From an uncultured bacterium (GTDB lineage Bacteria > Cyanobacteriota > Vampirovibrionia > Gastranaerophilales > Gastranaerophilaceae): a DNA stretch of 64,000 bases. Numbering within the stretch: the first letter of the stretch is position 1; every line of letters starts with the position of its first letter. Below the pieces are notes generated by a model. The model saw only the letters and a program-made list of their open reading frames with translations. It had not been told where the DNA came from and made no database searches. The stretch lies in contig CASDWY010000024.1 of the NCBI GenBank assembly GCA_949284985.1, positions 62,001-126,000 on the forward strand, given 5' to 3'. Shown piece after piece: positions 1 through 8,879 of this stretch. The position numbers and the translations under genes were made by a program.

Positions 1-1191
1 AACAAGATTTTTAGCAATATTATTAGAAATAGTGCCATTTTCTATTAATTTAATTAATTTTGTAAGACTTTCTGGAGTAATTTTTGTTTGATCTATAGTT
101 AAATGTTCTTCTTTCAAATAAGCTGTAATTTCACCCATTAAAAAATTTGATGCAATTCTTGCATTAACACCCAAATCCAACATTTTATCGTAAAAAAGAG
201 CTGTTTCCATCTGATCGACAATTACATTTGCATCATACTCGCTCAAACCTGCTTGTTGGTATTTAATTCTTTTTTGTGCAGGGAGTTCAGGCATTGATTT
301 TCTTATACTTTCAACCCACTCACGAGAAATTTCCAATGGCATTAAATCCGGCTCCGGGAAATATCTATAATCATGAGCATCTTCTTTACCTCTCATTGAT
401 TTTGTAACACCTTGGTTATCATCCCACAAGCGTGTTTCTTGAACAACTTTTTCTCCAGATTCAACTACTTCTATTTGTCTATCTATTTCATACTCTATTG
501 CTCTTTGTAATGCTCTAAAAGAATTTACATTTTTAATCTCTGCTCGAGTTCCAAATTCCTTAGATCCTTTTGGCATAATTGAAATATTTGCATCACAACG
601 CATAGAACCTTCATCCAAGTTTCCGTCACAAACCCCAAGATACCTTACTATACTACGAAGCTCCTCCATATAATCTTTTGCTTCTTCCGAACTTCTCATA
701 TCAGGTTCTGAAACTATTTCTAACAAAGGTGTTCCTGCTCTATTTAAATCAACTAAAGAATAACTTGAACCTGCCAAACCATCTGCACCTGCGTGTACAA
801 GTTTTCCTGCATCTTCTTCTAAATGGGCTCTTGTTATACCTATTCTTTTCCCTTTGACATCTATATAACCATTTACACAAATAGGTTCATCATATTGTGA
901 AATTTGGTAACCCTTTGGTAAATCAGCATAAAAATATTGTTTTCTATCAAACTTACATTTCTGAGGTATCGAGCAATTAAGTGCTAAACCTAATAATATA
1001 CCCATATTTACACATTCTTTATTTAAAACCGGCAAAACACCAGGCATTCCTAATGTAATTGGACTTATTTGAGTATTTTGCTCTTTACCAAATTCTATTC
1101 CATCCGGAGCAAATATTTTTGATTTTGTTTTAAGTTGTGCATGAACTTCCAATCCTATTACAACTTCGTATTTATCTCTTAATTGACTCAT
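1..1191 (-). CDS. gatB: Asp-tRNA(Asn)/Glu-tRNA(Gln) amidotransferase subunit B, C-terminus cut off by window
   Basis: GatB is the kinase/tRNA-binding subunit of GatCAB, which turns misacylated Glu-tRNA(Gln) or Asp-tRNA(Asn) into the amide form. The first 397 residues are visible and the frame is open to base 1, so the C-terminal helical/YqeY part lies outside. Family motifs are clear: GLEVHAQL near residue 13, a CDGNLDEGSMRCD stretch that carries zinc-binding cysteines in the family, and MRGKEDAHDYRYFPEPD near residue 280. The ATG at 1189-1191 has a GGGAG ribosome binding site six bases upstream and an extended -10 further up. Presence of GatB implies that Gln-tRNA and/or Asn-tRNA is made by the indirect route here. 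The gene is complete as far as visible; no gatA or gatC is in the window. Confidence 0.97.
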   Translation of the reverse strand, partial: MSQLRDKYEVVIGLEVHAQLKTKSKIFAPDGIEFGKEQNTQISPITLGMPGVLPVLNKECVNMGILLGLALNCSIPQKCKFDRKQYFYADLPKGYQISQYDEPICVNGYIDVKGKRIGITRAHLEEDAGKLVHAGADGLAGSSYSLVDLNRAGTPLLEIVSEPDMRSSEEAKDYMEELRSIVRYLGVCDGNLDEGSMRCDANISIMPKGSKEFGTRAEIKNVNSFRALQRAIEYEIDRQIEVVESGEKVVQETRLWDDNQGVTKSMRGKEDAHDYRYFPEPDLMPLEISREWVESIRKSMPELPAQKRIKYQQAGLSEYDANVIVDQMETALFYDKMLDLGVNARIASNFLMGEITAYLKEEHLTIDQTKITPESLTKLIKLIENGTISNNIAKNLV

Positions 1192-1222
1192 TTTTCAACT
1201 CCCGCGTGTTTATTTTAACTAA

Positions 1223-1231
1223 ATTATAGCA
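1223..1231 (-). promoter_or_regulatory. extended -10 promoter element of gatB
   Basis: On the minus strand the sequence reads TGC-TATAAT, a perfect extended -10, 32 bases upstream of the gatB start codon. No good -35 is evident, which an extended -10 does not need. Similar TGn-TATAAT-like elements precede ilvN, tuf, the GNAT gene and the GT9 gene. Confidence 0.55.
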
Positions 1232-1248
1232 TAAACAATAAATGTAAA

Positions 1249-2205
1249 TTAAGTATTTTTTTCATAAAGCCAACAAGCACATTGTGTTCCTTTTATATCT
1301 AAAAGAATAGGACTTTTAACTGCACATAAATCCATAACATAACTACAGCGAGGATGAAAAAAACAACCATTTATTTTTTCATTAATTGAAGGCGGATGTC
1401 CCTCTATTGGTATAAGTTTATTTGATGTCATATTAGGTAAAGACTTAAATAATGCTTTAGTGTAAGGATGTAATGGATTTTCAAACAATTTAGTTTTAGA
1501 TGCATATTCAACTATTTTACCTGCATACATAACTGCAACATAATCTGCATTTTCTGCAACAAGTCCTAAATCATGAGTAATTAAAATTATTGCTGTTTCT
1601 TTTTCTTTTTTAATATCGTTTAAAAGCTTCATTATCTGTGCTTGTACTGTAACATCCAACGCTGTTGTAGGTTCATCTGCTATTATTAAATCTGCATTAC
1701 AAGAAAGAGCCATCGCTATTATAATTCTTTGTTTCATACCACCTGATAACTCATGTGGATATGATTTTAAACGTTCTTCTGCATTTGGAATTTTTACAGT
1801 TTTTAGTGCTCTTATTGCTAATTCCCGAGGTTTTTTTATATTAGGCTGATGTAACTTTATAACTTCTAAAATTTGATCTTCTATTGTATAAAGAGGATTT
1901 AATGCTGTCATCGGATCTTGAGGAATAAGAGCTATATTTTTCCCTCTAATTTTTTGTAATTGAAAATCACTTTTTTGCAATAAATCTTCTTCTTTAAAAT
2001 AAATTTTGCCAGATTTAATCTCTGCTATATCTGGTAAAAGTTTTAAAATACTCATTGCTGTTATAGTTTTTCCGCATCCTGATTCTCCAACAATAGCAAG
2101 CATCTCTCCTTTATTAACGGATAAAGAAACATCATATAATACCTGCTTAAAACCATTTGACAGGTTAAAACCTAAATTTAAATTTTTTATATCTAATAAT
2201 GTCAT
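1249..2205 (-). CDS. oligopeptide/dipeptide ABC transporter ATP-binding protein, OppD/DppD type
   Basis: This is a nucleotide-binding subunit of a peptide (or nickel) importer. It has the Walker A GESGCGKT at residues 40-47, the signature LSGGMKQ at 153-159, Walker B LIIADE at 173-178 and the switch histidine at 211. The C-terminal extension typical of OppD/DppD is present, with cysteines in GCFFHPRC, DLC and QCAC that in some family members bind an iron-sulfur cluster. Length (318 aa) is normal. It starts directly after the stop of the upstream dehydrogenase gene, so the two are probably co-transcribed. No permease, binding protein or second ATPase gene is adjacent, which is unusual for this family; the partners must be elsewhere or absent. 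Substrate cannot be told from sequence. Confidence 0.9.
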   Translation of the reverse strand: MTLLDIKNLNLGFNLSNGFKQVLYDVSLSVNKGEMLAIVGESGCGKTITAMSILKLLPDIAEIKSGKIYFKEEDLLQKSDFQLQKIRGKNIALIPQDPMTALNPLYTIEDQILEVIKLHQPNIKKPRELAIRALKTVKIPNAEERLKSYPHELSGGMKQRIIIAMALSCNADLIIADEPTTALDVTVQAQIMKLLNDIKKEKETAIILITHDLGLVAENADYVAVMYAGKIVEYASKTKLFENPLHPYTKALFKSLPNMTSNKLIPIEGHPPSINEKINGCFFHPRCSYVMDLCAVKSPILLDIKGTQCACWLYEKNT

Positions 2206-3219
2206 TTAATATACGTTATTTTTTAATTTACCTGCAAAATACGATTCAATATTATCAAAAGTAATCTCTTGAATTCTTTTTTTTGCTTCTTTTGTATCAT
2301 AAGCAATATGCGGAGTAACCACAACATTTTCTAACTTCGTTATCTCGTGGTTTAATAATATTTGTTTTATAGCATATTTGTCAAGATAATCCATGTCGTA
2401 TTTTAATTCTATATCATTTATTGTTTCTTCACACTCTAAAACATCAAGTCCTGCTCCAAATATGGTTCCAAAAGATAAAGCTTTATAAAGAGCTTTTGTA
2501 TCTATTAATTCTCCTCTTGCTGTATTTATAATAATTGCACTTTCTTTCATAAGTGCTAATTTTTCATCATTAATAAGATGATAATTATTTTTAGTTAAAG
2601 GTGAATGAAGTGAAACAATATCAGATCTCATCAAAAGTTCATCTAATGATACATATTCTATTTTAATTTTTTCTTCAAGCTCTTTATTTTTAACAATATC
2701 ATATCCTAACACTTTTATTCCAAAATTATATGCTATTTTGGCTAATTCAGCACCTATTGCTCCAACTCCTATTATCCCCAAAGTTTTGCCATAAAGCTCA
2801 ATGCCAGTATAATTTGGTTTAAAATTAGTTTCATTAATTAAATTAATATAAGACCTTGAAATATTTCTTAAAACATTTAAAATTAAACCAAAAGAAAATT
2901 CTGCAACTGTCCTATTTCCATAATTTTTAGCACTTACAACTTTTATTCCTTTTCTCTTACAATAATCAATATCTACATTATTAAAGCCAACACATCTTAA
3001 TGCTATTAATTCTAAATTAGAAAACATTTTTAAATAATCACTATTTAACTGTGAAAGAGTAAAACAAGAAATAACATTTGCCTTTTTCATTTCTTCTGTT
3101 AAATCAATATAATTTTTTAAAGATTTTCTTACAAAAATACATTTATATTTATTTATACATTTTTCAGAAAAAAAAGATTTATCTTTTTCATTTGAATCAA
3201 AAAAAATAATTTCTTTCAT
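2206..3219 (-). CDS. D-isomer-specific 2-hydroxyacid dehydrogenase (D-lactate dehydrogenase-like)
   Basis: This NAD-dependent dehydrogenase interconverts a 2-keto acid and its D-2-hydroxy acid; length and sequence style resemble fermentative D-lactate dehydrogenases, though the substrate is not certain. The Rossmann motif GVGAIG is at residues 151-156, the substrate arginine is in NTARGE (R235), and the catalytic histidine is in TPHIAYD (H304), with a glutamate in the LECEE segment near 264. I start at 3219 rather than at an in-frame ATG ten codons upstream because a strong CAGGAG site sits six to seven bases before this ATG. The 337-aa protein is complete. In an anaerobe it could regenerate NAD by making D-lactate. 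Confidence 0.88.
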   Translation of the reverse strand: MKEIIFFDSNEKDKSFFSEKCINKYKCIFVRKSLKNYIDLTEEMKKANVISCFTLSQLNSDYLKMFSNLELIALRCVGFNNVDIDYCKRKGIKVVSAKNYGNRTVAEFSFGLILNVLRNISRSYINLINETNFKPNYTGIELYGKTLGIIGVGAIGAELAKIAYNFGIKVLGYDIVKNKELEEKIKIEYVSLDELLMRSDIVSLHSPLTKNNYHLINDEKLALMKESAIIINTARGELIDTKALYKALSFGTIFGAGLDVLECEETINDIELKYDMDYLDKYAIKQILLNHEITKLENVVVTPHIAYDTKEAKKRIQEITFDNIESYFAGKLKNNVY

Positions 3220-3298
3220 AATATCTCCTGTTTTTTTATATAATTGCACAGGAGTAAATTTTTTATTATAGACATCTAGCTAATTTAAATACTTTAAT

Positions 3299-4606
3299 TT
3301 ATAACTGATTTATCATTTTATTTTCTTTTTTCATTTTAATTTTTTTTAAAATCATTTGTTTCTTTTTATTATTAGCTATAAATTGATACATTTTAGAATA
3401 ATTAAAATCATTTTCCCACTTAGATATAACTACAGTAGCAACACAGTTTCCAATAAGATTAACAGTAGTTCTTCCCATATCAAGTATTTGATCTATACCT
3501 AAAAGTATAGCCACACCTATAATAGGATATCCAAAAGTTGATAAAGTACCAGCCATAACAACTAAAGAAACTCTAGGAACACCTGCAACACCTTTAGAAG
3601 TTAACATAAGTGCTATCATTACAAATATTTGCTGCTGTAGCGTTAATTCTATGCCTACAATTTGAGTAGAAAACAAAACTCCCAATGCTAAATATAAAGT
3701 ACTTCCATCCAGATTAAAAGTATAACCTGTAGGCATCACAAACCCGACAATATTCTTAGGTACTCCAAATTTTTCCATTATATCCATAGCTTTTGGTAAT
3801 GCAGCCTCAGAACTAGCTGTCGAAAAAGCTAATAACGCCGGTTCATATATCGCAGATAAAAGTCCTCTAAACGGAACATTACATATTTTGCATGCAATAA
3901 TCAAAACACTAAAAATAAATATAATCAAAGAAACATAAAGTATCCCTATAACCTTTGCATAAGTTCCCAAAATCTGCAATCCATTATGTGCAATAGTCGA
4001 TGCAATTGCACCAAATATACCAACTGGTGCAAAATACATAACTATTTCCGTAAATTTAAACATTATATCTGAAACTGAGCTTAAAATACTTAAAACAGGT
4101 TTTGCTTTTTCTCCTATTGCACATATTGCAATTGAAAAGAAAATAGAAAAAACTACTATTTGCAAAAGATTTCCTGTAGACATAGCTTCAACTATACTTG
4201 TTGGAAACATATTTATAATCATTTGAGAAAGAGTTTCATGATGATGTATTTCAGCCATTGTCTGAACAATATTCATTTGAGAACTACTAACATCTACAGA
4301 AAAACCTTTACCCGGTTGAAATATATGCCCGGCAGCAAGTCCTATAACTAATGCTATTGTAGTTACTATTTCAAAATATACTATAGTTTTTATGCCAATT
4401 TTACCAAGATTTTTAACATCACCATGCCCTGCTATACCTACAACAAGAGTAGCAAATAATAAAGGAGCTATTATCATTTTAATCATATTTAAAAATATTG
4501 TTGCTAAAAACTGAGTTTTTTCAGCCTGTTGAGGAAAGCATACTCCAAAAAATATACCCAAAACCAAAGCTATAAATATATATAGGGTGAGTTTCTTTCC
4601 TTTCAT
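3299..4606 (-). CDS. dicarboxylate/amino acid:cation symporter (GltP/DctA family)
   Basis: This inner-membrane carrier of the DAACS family couples uptake of C4-dicarboxylates or acidic amino acids to protons or sodium. The 435-aa length, about eight membrane segments, and the two family signatures are visible: the serine-rich hairpin STASSEAALP and the MPTGYTFNLDGST segment that forms the substrate site. Start codon at 4606 is preceded by AAGGAG. A lysine-rich tail of about 30 residues (NNKKKQMILKK...) extends past the last membrane segment. It is a stand-alone gene; the malic enzyme at 34-35.5 kb would be a plausible metabolic user of imported malate, but that link is inference. I cannot separate glutamate, aspartate and dicarboxylate transport from sequence alone. 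Confidence 0.93.
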   Translation of the reverse strand: MKGKKLTLYIFIALVLGIFFGVCFPQQAEKTQFLATIFLNMIKMIIAPLLFATLVVGIAGHGDVKNLGKIGIKTIVYFEIVTTIALVIGLAAGHIFQPGKGFSVDVSSSQMNIVQTMAEIHHHETLSQMIINMFPTSIVEAMSTGNLLQIVVFSIFFSIAICAIGEKAKPVLSILSSVSDIMFKFTEIVMYFAPVGIFGAIASTIAHNGLQILGTYAKVIGILYVSLIIFIFSVLIIACKICNVPFRGLLSAIYEPALLAFSTASSEAALPKAMDIMEKFGVPKNIVGFVMPTGYTFNLDGSTLYLALGVLFSTQIVGIELTLQQQIFVMIALMLTSKGVAGVPRVSLVVMAGTLSTFGYPIIGVAILLGIDQILDMGRTTVNLIGNCVATVVISKWENDFNYSKMYQFIANNKKKQMILKKIKMKKENKMINQL

Positions 4607-4784
4607 TAAACCACTCCTTGATTAAATTTTAGTATAAATATTTTTATTTGAAAACATGATAGAGTTATCTTTTGTTTCTTTTTGTAACTTTTTAACAATT
4701 AAATTATAAAGTTTATTTTAATATTACCGATATATATAATACAAATAAACCAATATATAATAGGGATAATTTAAGGAAACATTT

Positions 4785-4958
4785 ATGAAAAATTATGAAA
4801 AATTCAAAACAGCTGTTATGGTTAGCAAAGAAAAAAATTATTGCGAACTTCAAAAAGAAATAAAAGTAGTTGAATCAGCAATAGAAAAATTCTTGCAAAA
4901 AGCATTAGAATGCACTGCTTCTATTTCAGAAAAAGATTTTTACATATCTCCAATGTAA
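4785..4958 (+). CDS. small hypothetical protein, 57 aa
   Basis: A short plus-strand reading frame fits between the divergent gltP-like gene and the convergent lipM-like gene and ends two bases before the latter. It has a TAAGGA ribosome binding site eight bases before the ATG and a composition like a real soluble helical protein (many Lys and Glu, two Cys, no membrane segment). The middle, from about residue 18 to 43, looks amphipathic and could form one long helix. I recognise no family. The good ribosome binding site and the clean fit in the gap argue for a gene; its size argues for caution. Confidence 0.55.
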   Translation: MKNYEKFKTAVMVSKEKNYCELQKEIKVVESAIEKFLQKALECTASISEKDFYISPM

Positions 4959-4960
4959 TT

Positions 4961-5644
4961 TTAATTAACAAATTTTTGATTAAAATTAAGCTCAAAACCT
5001 AATTTTAAAGCATAAATTAATTCTTCTAATTTTATACTATTATCTATTTCATTTAAAAAAGTTATTTCACCGGCATTAGCAGTCTCGTGAAATAATTTTT
5101 TTATTAAATCAAAATTAACATCAATTAAAATTGAACCGTGTTGTAGAATATAACCCATTTTTCTAACTTGGGCAGACCCAATAATTTTTTTTTGATTATA
5201 ACTTAAGTCTGCACCTGTTGATAAAGACATACAATATTGAGGTGAACTTTTAACATTTTTACTAACTGGAAAATTTATATCAATTCCAATTTTATTCATA
5301 CCCAAAATTAATGCTTTTGATATTTCCTTATAAGATGAAATAACACTTTGTCCTAATTCTAAAAAATCAACAGGACACACAAAGCTATAAGTAAGCTCAT
5401 TGTCATGCAACAATGCTCTCCCACCAGTAATTCTTCTTACTACATCAATATCTTCACTTTTACAAAAACTATAATCAATATTATCTTTTTGATTTCTTCC
5501 TAAAGAAACACATGCCGGAAACCAACCATAAAATCTTAAAATAGGAGTTTTTATTGATTTAGAAATACTTTCATTAAGAAGATGCTCATCAAACTCCATA
5601 TTATATTTTCCTGTATTAACAGCATAATCAAAAAATCTGCCCAT
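4961..5644 (-). CDS. lipoyl synthesis protein, LipM-like octanoyltransferase / lipoate-protein ligase fold
   Basis: The protein has the biotin/lipoate ligase catalytic fold and attaches octanoyl or lipoyl groups to lipoyl domains of 2-oxoacid dehydrogenases or GcvH. RRITGGRALLHD (residues 70-81) is the ligand-binding loop. The arrangement QYC (Cys138), then KKIIGSAQ (152-159) and LQHGSI (167-172), matches LipM-type octanoyl-ACP transferases, in which the cysteine carries the acyl intermediate, better than ATP-using LplA. Length (227 aa) is somewhat short of the usual 250-280. It begins two bases after thrB ends and has no strong ribosome binding site of its own, so translation is probably coupled to thrB. 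LplA remains an alternative. Confidence 0.8.
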   Translation of the reverse strand: MGRFFDYAVNTGKYNMEFDEHLLNESISKSIKTPILRFYGWFPACVSLGRNQKDNIDYSFCKSEDIDVVRRITGGRALLHDNELTYSFVCPVDFLELGQSVISSYKEISKALILGMNKIGIDINFPVSKNVKSSPQYCMSLSTGADLSYNQKKIIGSAQVRKMGYILQHGSILIDVNFDLIKKLFHETANAGEITFLNEIDNSIKLEELIYALKLGFELNFNQKFVN

Positions 5645-5646
5645 AA

Positions 5647-6579
5647 TTAATCCAAAACACAGGCACCTTTTTCTTCTACTTTCAAAACATGAATATCAGA
5701 TTTTACATTCAAATTAGCCCAGGTATTTCTAACAATATCTTTTATCTTTTCTTGTGAATTACCTTTAGTAACAACAAGAACAGACGGCCCTGCTCCACTT
5801 AAAACACAACCTAATGCATCAGGTTCATGTTTTATAGCTTCAATTATTTCACTCAAACCAGGAACAAGTTTCATTCTATAAGGTTGATGCAATTTATCTT
5901 TTAAAGCAATTTTCATCAATTCTTCATCTTTAGTAGTAACAGCTTGAACAAACATTGCACAATGTTTTGCATTAAAAATAGCATCTTTTAAAGGAACTTC
6001 TTTTGGAATTACAGACCTTGCAATATCAGTTGCCAATTCATAATCAGGAACACAAACCATAACTTTCCATTCTTGAGGCCAATTAAGTTTTCTATAAACT
6101 ACGCTTCCATCTTCTTCTAAAGAAGAAATAACTGTTCCACCAACTATTGCAGGAGTAACATTGTCCGGATGCCCCTCTACCTCAGCAGCTATAGAAAGAA
6201 GTGCTGCCTCATCAGCTGGTCTTCCTAACAATTCATTTGCAGCTAATAATCCTCCTACTATAACAGAAGATGAACTACCAAGACCTTTTGCTATTGGTAT
6301 ATCTGATTTTATTGTAATTTTTAATTCACTAGGATTTTGTCCAATAGAATTATAAAGAAGTTCAACTGCTTTATAAACAATATTTTCTTTATCAGTAGGA
6401 ATAGACATTATATTAAGTTCCTCTTGACTATTAGATAAAATTGTTATTTCAATGCCTGTTCCAGGCATAACAGTTTCTTCAATTGTTATTTCATTATAAA
6501 TTGGCAATGCCATACCAAAGCTATCAAATCCAGGACCTAAATTAGCAGTCGTAGCTGGCACTCTAACTGAAACTTTCAT
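5647..6579 (-). CDS. thrB: homoserine kinase
   Basis: ThrB phosphorylates homoserine with ATP, the step before threonine synthase. It is a GHMP kinase: PATTANLGPGFD near the N-terminus, the ATP-binding GLGSSSS loop in the middle and the C-terminal GCVLSGAGPSVL motif. The start at 6579 is chosen over an in-frame ATG 14 codons upstream because a GAGGGG ribosome binding site lies directly before it and because the family begins with this MKVSVRVPATT segment. The protein has 310 aa, normal for the family. It follows dnaN by 11 bases and is followed at 2 bases by the lipM-like gene, so dnaN-thrB-lipM looks like one transcription unit. The other threonine genes are not nearby. Confidence 0.95.
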   Translation of the reverse strand: MKVSVRVPATTANLGPGFDSFGMALPIYNEITIEETVMPGTGIEITILSNSQEELNIMSIPTDKENIVYKAVELLYNSIGQNPSELKITIKSDIPIAKGLGSSSSVIVGGLLAANELLGRPADEAALLSIAAEVEGHPDNVTPAIVGGTVISSLEEDGSVVYRKLNWPQEWKVMVCVPDYELATDIARSVIPKEVPLKDAIFNAKHCAMFVQAVTTKDEELMKIALKDKLHQPYRMKLVPGLSEIIEAIKHEPDALGCVLSGAGPSVLVVTKGNSQEKIKDIVRNTWANLNVKSDIHVLKVEEKGACVLD

Positions 6580-6590
6580 TTTTTCCCCTC

Positions 6591-7712
6591 TTATCTTATT
6601 TGAATAGGCATAATCAAACACAGATAATCTTCTTGGGAATCCGGTTTAAATATAGTAGCTGACAAACTACCACCTAAGCCTATTTTTACATTTTTACTTT
6701 CCATTATCTTTAATGAATCCAAAACATATTTATAGTTAAATGCTATAATTAATTCTTCACTATCAGAAAATTCTATCGAAATAACATCTTCTGATGCACC
6801 TGTTTCCGGTGTATCTGCTTTAAGCGTTAATGTATCTTTATTAAAAGTAAATTTAATTATATTAGTTCTTTCATTAACCATTACAGAAACTCTTTCAAGT
6901 GCATTAATTAATTCTTCTCTTTTTACTGTTGCTTCTTTAGCAAAAGAAGTTGGTATAAGTTGTTTATATGGAGGATATTCTCCATCAAGTAATCTTGAAG
7001 AAAGAATAACTGAATTTGTTTTAACTATAATACGAGAATTATCCGCATAAATATCCAAAACGGTATCATTAATTAATGATACTATTCTTAAAACTTCTTG
7101 AAGTGTTCTTGAAGGTATAACAAAAGATTTTTTCTTACTTTCATCATTTTTAATAACTTCTATAATTCTTGTAAGTCTATTTCCGTCTGTTGCAGCCATT
7201 TCAAGATTTTTTCCATCTATAGAACAAAATACACCACTTATTATATTTCTGTTTTCATAGTTTGCTGCAGCGTATACAGTATGTTTAATACCTTTAACAA
7301 ACGGAGTTACTTCTATTTCAAAAGATTCTTTATTTTCTATATCACTTTTAAAAACAACAGGTGGAAATTCACTAGCAGATATACCTACAACTTCAAATTT
7401 TGAATTACCACAATTTATATTTGCTACATTTGATGAAAGATCTATATTAAAAATAACTGGCTTATCAGGCAGTCTTGAAGCTATATCACTTAATTTTTTA
7501 GCTGGAAGTGTAACTGCTCCTTCTTTTTCTATAATTGCAGTAGTTGAAGTTACTATAGATAAATCAAGATCTGTAGCTGAAAATTGTACTTCATTATCTT
7601 TTGCTTCAATTAATATATTAGAAAGAACAGGTTGAATACCTTTTGATAAACTCGCTTTTTCAACAATTCTCAAGTTATTAAGCAAAGATTCTTTTTCGAT
7701 TGTAAAAATCAT
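6591..7712 (-). CDS. dnaN: DNA polymerase III subunit beta (sliding clamp)
   Basis: DnaN forms the ring-shaped clamp that tethers DNA polymerase III and other repair enzymes to DNA. The 373-aa length and the threefold repeated clamp domain layout fit: FTIEKESLLNNLRIVEKA at the N-terminus, the middle-domain signature ENRNIISGVF followed by ATDGNRLTRI, and a C-terminal CLIMPIQIR that ends in the usual hydrophobic-Pro-hydrophobic-Arg pattern. The start at 7712 has a GAGGGA ribosome binding site. dnaN is often next to dnaA and oriC; here dnaA is absent and the gene is preceded by a 256-bp very AT-rich non-coding stretch. Confidence 0.97.
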   Translation of the reverse strand: MIFTIEKESLLNNLRIVEKASLSKGIQPVLSNILIEAKDNEVQFSATDLDLSIVTSTTAIIEKEGAVTLPAKKLSDIASRLPDKPVIFNIDLSSNVANINCGNSKFEVVGISASEFPPVVFKSDIENKESFEIEVTPFVKGIKHTVYAAANYENRNIISGVFCSIDGKNLEMAATDGNRLTRIIEVIKNDESKKKSFVIPSRTLQEVLRIVSLINDTVLDIYADNSRIIVKTNSVILSSRLLDGEYPPYKQLIPTSFAKEATVKREELINALERVSVMVNERTNIIKFTFNKDTLTLKADTPETGASEDVISIEFSDSEELIIAFNYKYVLDSLKIMESKNVKIGLGGSLSATIFKPDSQEDYLCLIMPIQIR

Positions 7713-7968
7713 TTTTTATCCCTCTTTTTATATGATTATATATATTAATAATAATATATAAAAATAATAATAGTAATAATACATTAAATTTTATGTATAA
7801 AAATCTTCGAAATTATTAATATTATTGGCTTTTTAATTGTAAAGAAATTGTAGAAATATATTTTAAAAATAGTTTAATATTATTTTTTTATGTATAAAAA
7901 AATTTTTTCTACATAAAAAAGTATTTGATGTAAAAAACTTTTTTATACTTTTATACAAGTTATTTACA
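7713..7968. other. AT-rich intergenic region, candidate replication origin
   Basis: This 256-bp gap upstream of dnaN is almost pure A/T. It contains two copies of the palindrome-like TTATGTATAA (7791-7800 and 7888-7897), which reads TTATACATAA on the other strand, and a closely spaced series TTATACTTT (7943-7951), TTATACAAG (7951-7959) and TTATTTACA (7960-7968). The last and the TTATACATA forms differ from the DnaA box TTATNCACA by one base. Base skew also appears to change around here (see findings). It also must hold the dnaN promoter. An origin is an inference; the region could simply be a promoter. Confidence 0.35.
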
Positions 7969-8262
7969 TTAATACATTTTTTTATTTTTATTTTTGTGCA
8001 AAAATCTTGAAACATCTAAATTTTCCAAACTTTGTACATAATTGTATAGTGATTTTGTTAAATTTCTTCCGGTTTCTGATTTTGGAATTATTAAAAAATC
8101 TCCGTATTTATTTTCTGCATACCAGCATTCGGATTGAATAATTTTGTCGGTTTTATTTTTAGCTGGTCTTGATATATGTTTTTTTAACCACAAAGCTAGA
8201 ACTTTTACATATTTTTTTGTTTTTGATTTTTTAATTATTTTTGAAAAATTATTTAATATCAT
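7969..8262 (-). CDS. hypothetical protein, 97 aa, basic
   Basis: I do not recognise this protein. It is lysine-rich at both ends (KIIKKSKTKKYVK near the start, HKNKNKKMY at the end) with a more hydrophobic middle containing ECWYAENKYGDFLIIPKS. No membrane segment or signal peptide is evident. It overlaps the stop of coaE by 4 bases (ATGA), so it is translated in the coaE operon and is very likely a real gene. Its location directly next to the candidate origin is worth noting, but nothing in the sequence shows a role there. Confidence 0.7.
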   Translation of the reverse strand: MILNNFSKIIKKSKTKKYVKVLALWLKKHISRPAKNKTDKIIQSECWYAENKYGDFLIIPKSETGRNLTKSLYNYVQSLENLDVSRFLHKNKNKKMY

Positions 8263-8846
8263 TTTAAATCTTTTATAATTTTTTCTACATCGTCTTTTAA
8301 TTCTTTTAAAGTTTTATTTTCATTGAATATTATATAATCTGATTTTTCTTTTTTTATATCTTGATTTAATTGTGATTGCATAATATTTTTAATATGTTGG
8401 TCATCAAAATTATTACGTTTTTTTATTCTATCAAATCTAATATTATCGTTTGCATACACAAGTATAATTTTGTCAAATAAATATTCAAAATTACATTCAA
8501 ACAAAAGAGGTATTTCAATTACAGAAAAATCATGTGATTTTTCTTTTTCAAAAAAGTTAAAACATTCTTTAATAATAGCAGGGTGTATTATTTTTTCCAG
8601 TTTATTTTTTTTGTTTATGTCGGAAAAAACTATTTTTCCAAGTTTTTTTCTATCAATTTTATTTTCTGTTAGTATATCAAAATTAGCAAATTCTTGTATT
8701 ATTAAATTTTTTATATTTTCGTTATTTTCCAGTAAATTATGTCCTATAATATCTGTACTTATAATAGGAATATTAAAATTTTTAATAATTTTGCCGACTT
8801 CTGATTTGCCAGCAGCAATGTTACCTGTTAAACCAATTTTAATCAT
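8259..8846 (-). CDS. coaE: dephospho-CoA kinase
   Basis: CoaE phosphorylates the 3'-hydroxyl of dephospho-CoA, the last step of coenzyme A synthesis. The P-loop GNIAAGKS is at the N-terminus (residues 8-15), the STDIIGH segment holds the CoA-site aspartate, and PLLFE near residue 110 and the RIKKR lid segment are as in the family. The 195-aa length is normal. An AGGT ribosome binding site precedes the start. It shares a 4-base overlap with the following 97-aa gene and lies back to back with ilvN, 74 bases apart, so two promoters must sit in that gap. Confidence 0.93.
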   Translation of the reverse strand: MIKIGLTGNIAAGKSEVGKIIKNFNIPIISTDIIGHNLLENNENIKNLIIQEFANFDILTENKIDRKKLGKIVFSDINKKNKLEKIIHPAIIKECFNFFEKEKSHDFSVIEIPLLFECNFEYLFDKIILVYANDNIRFDRIKKRNNFDDQHIKNIMQSQLNQDIKKEKSDYIIFNENKTLKELKDDVEKIIKDLK

Positions 8847-8879
8847 TTTTTACCTAAAAATATTTAGCTTTGTTTTTTA

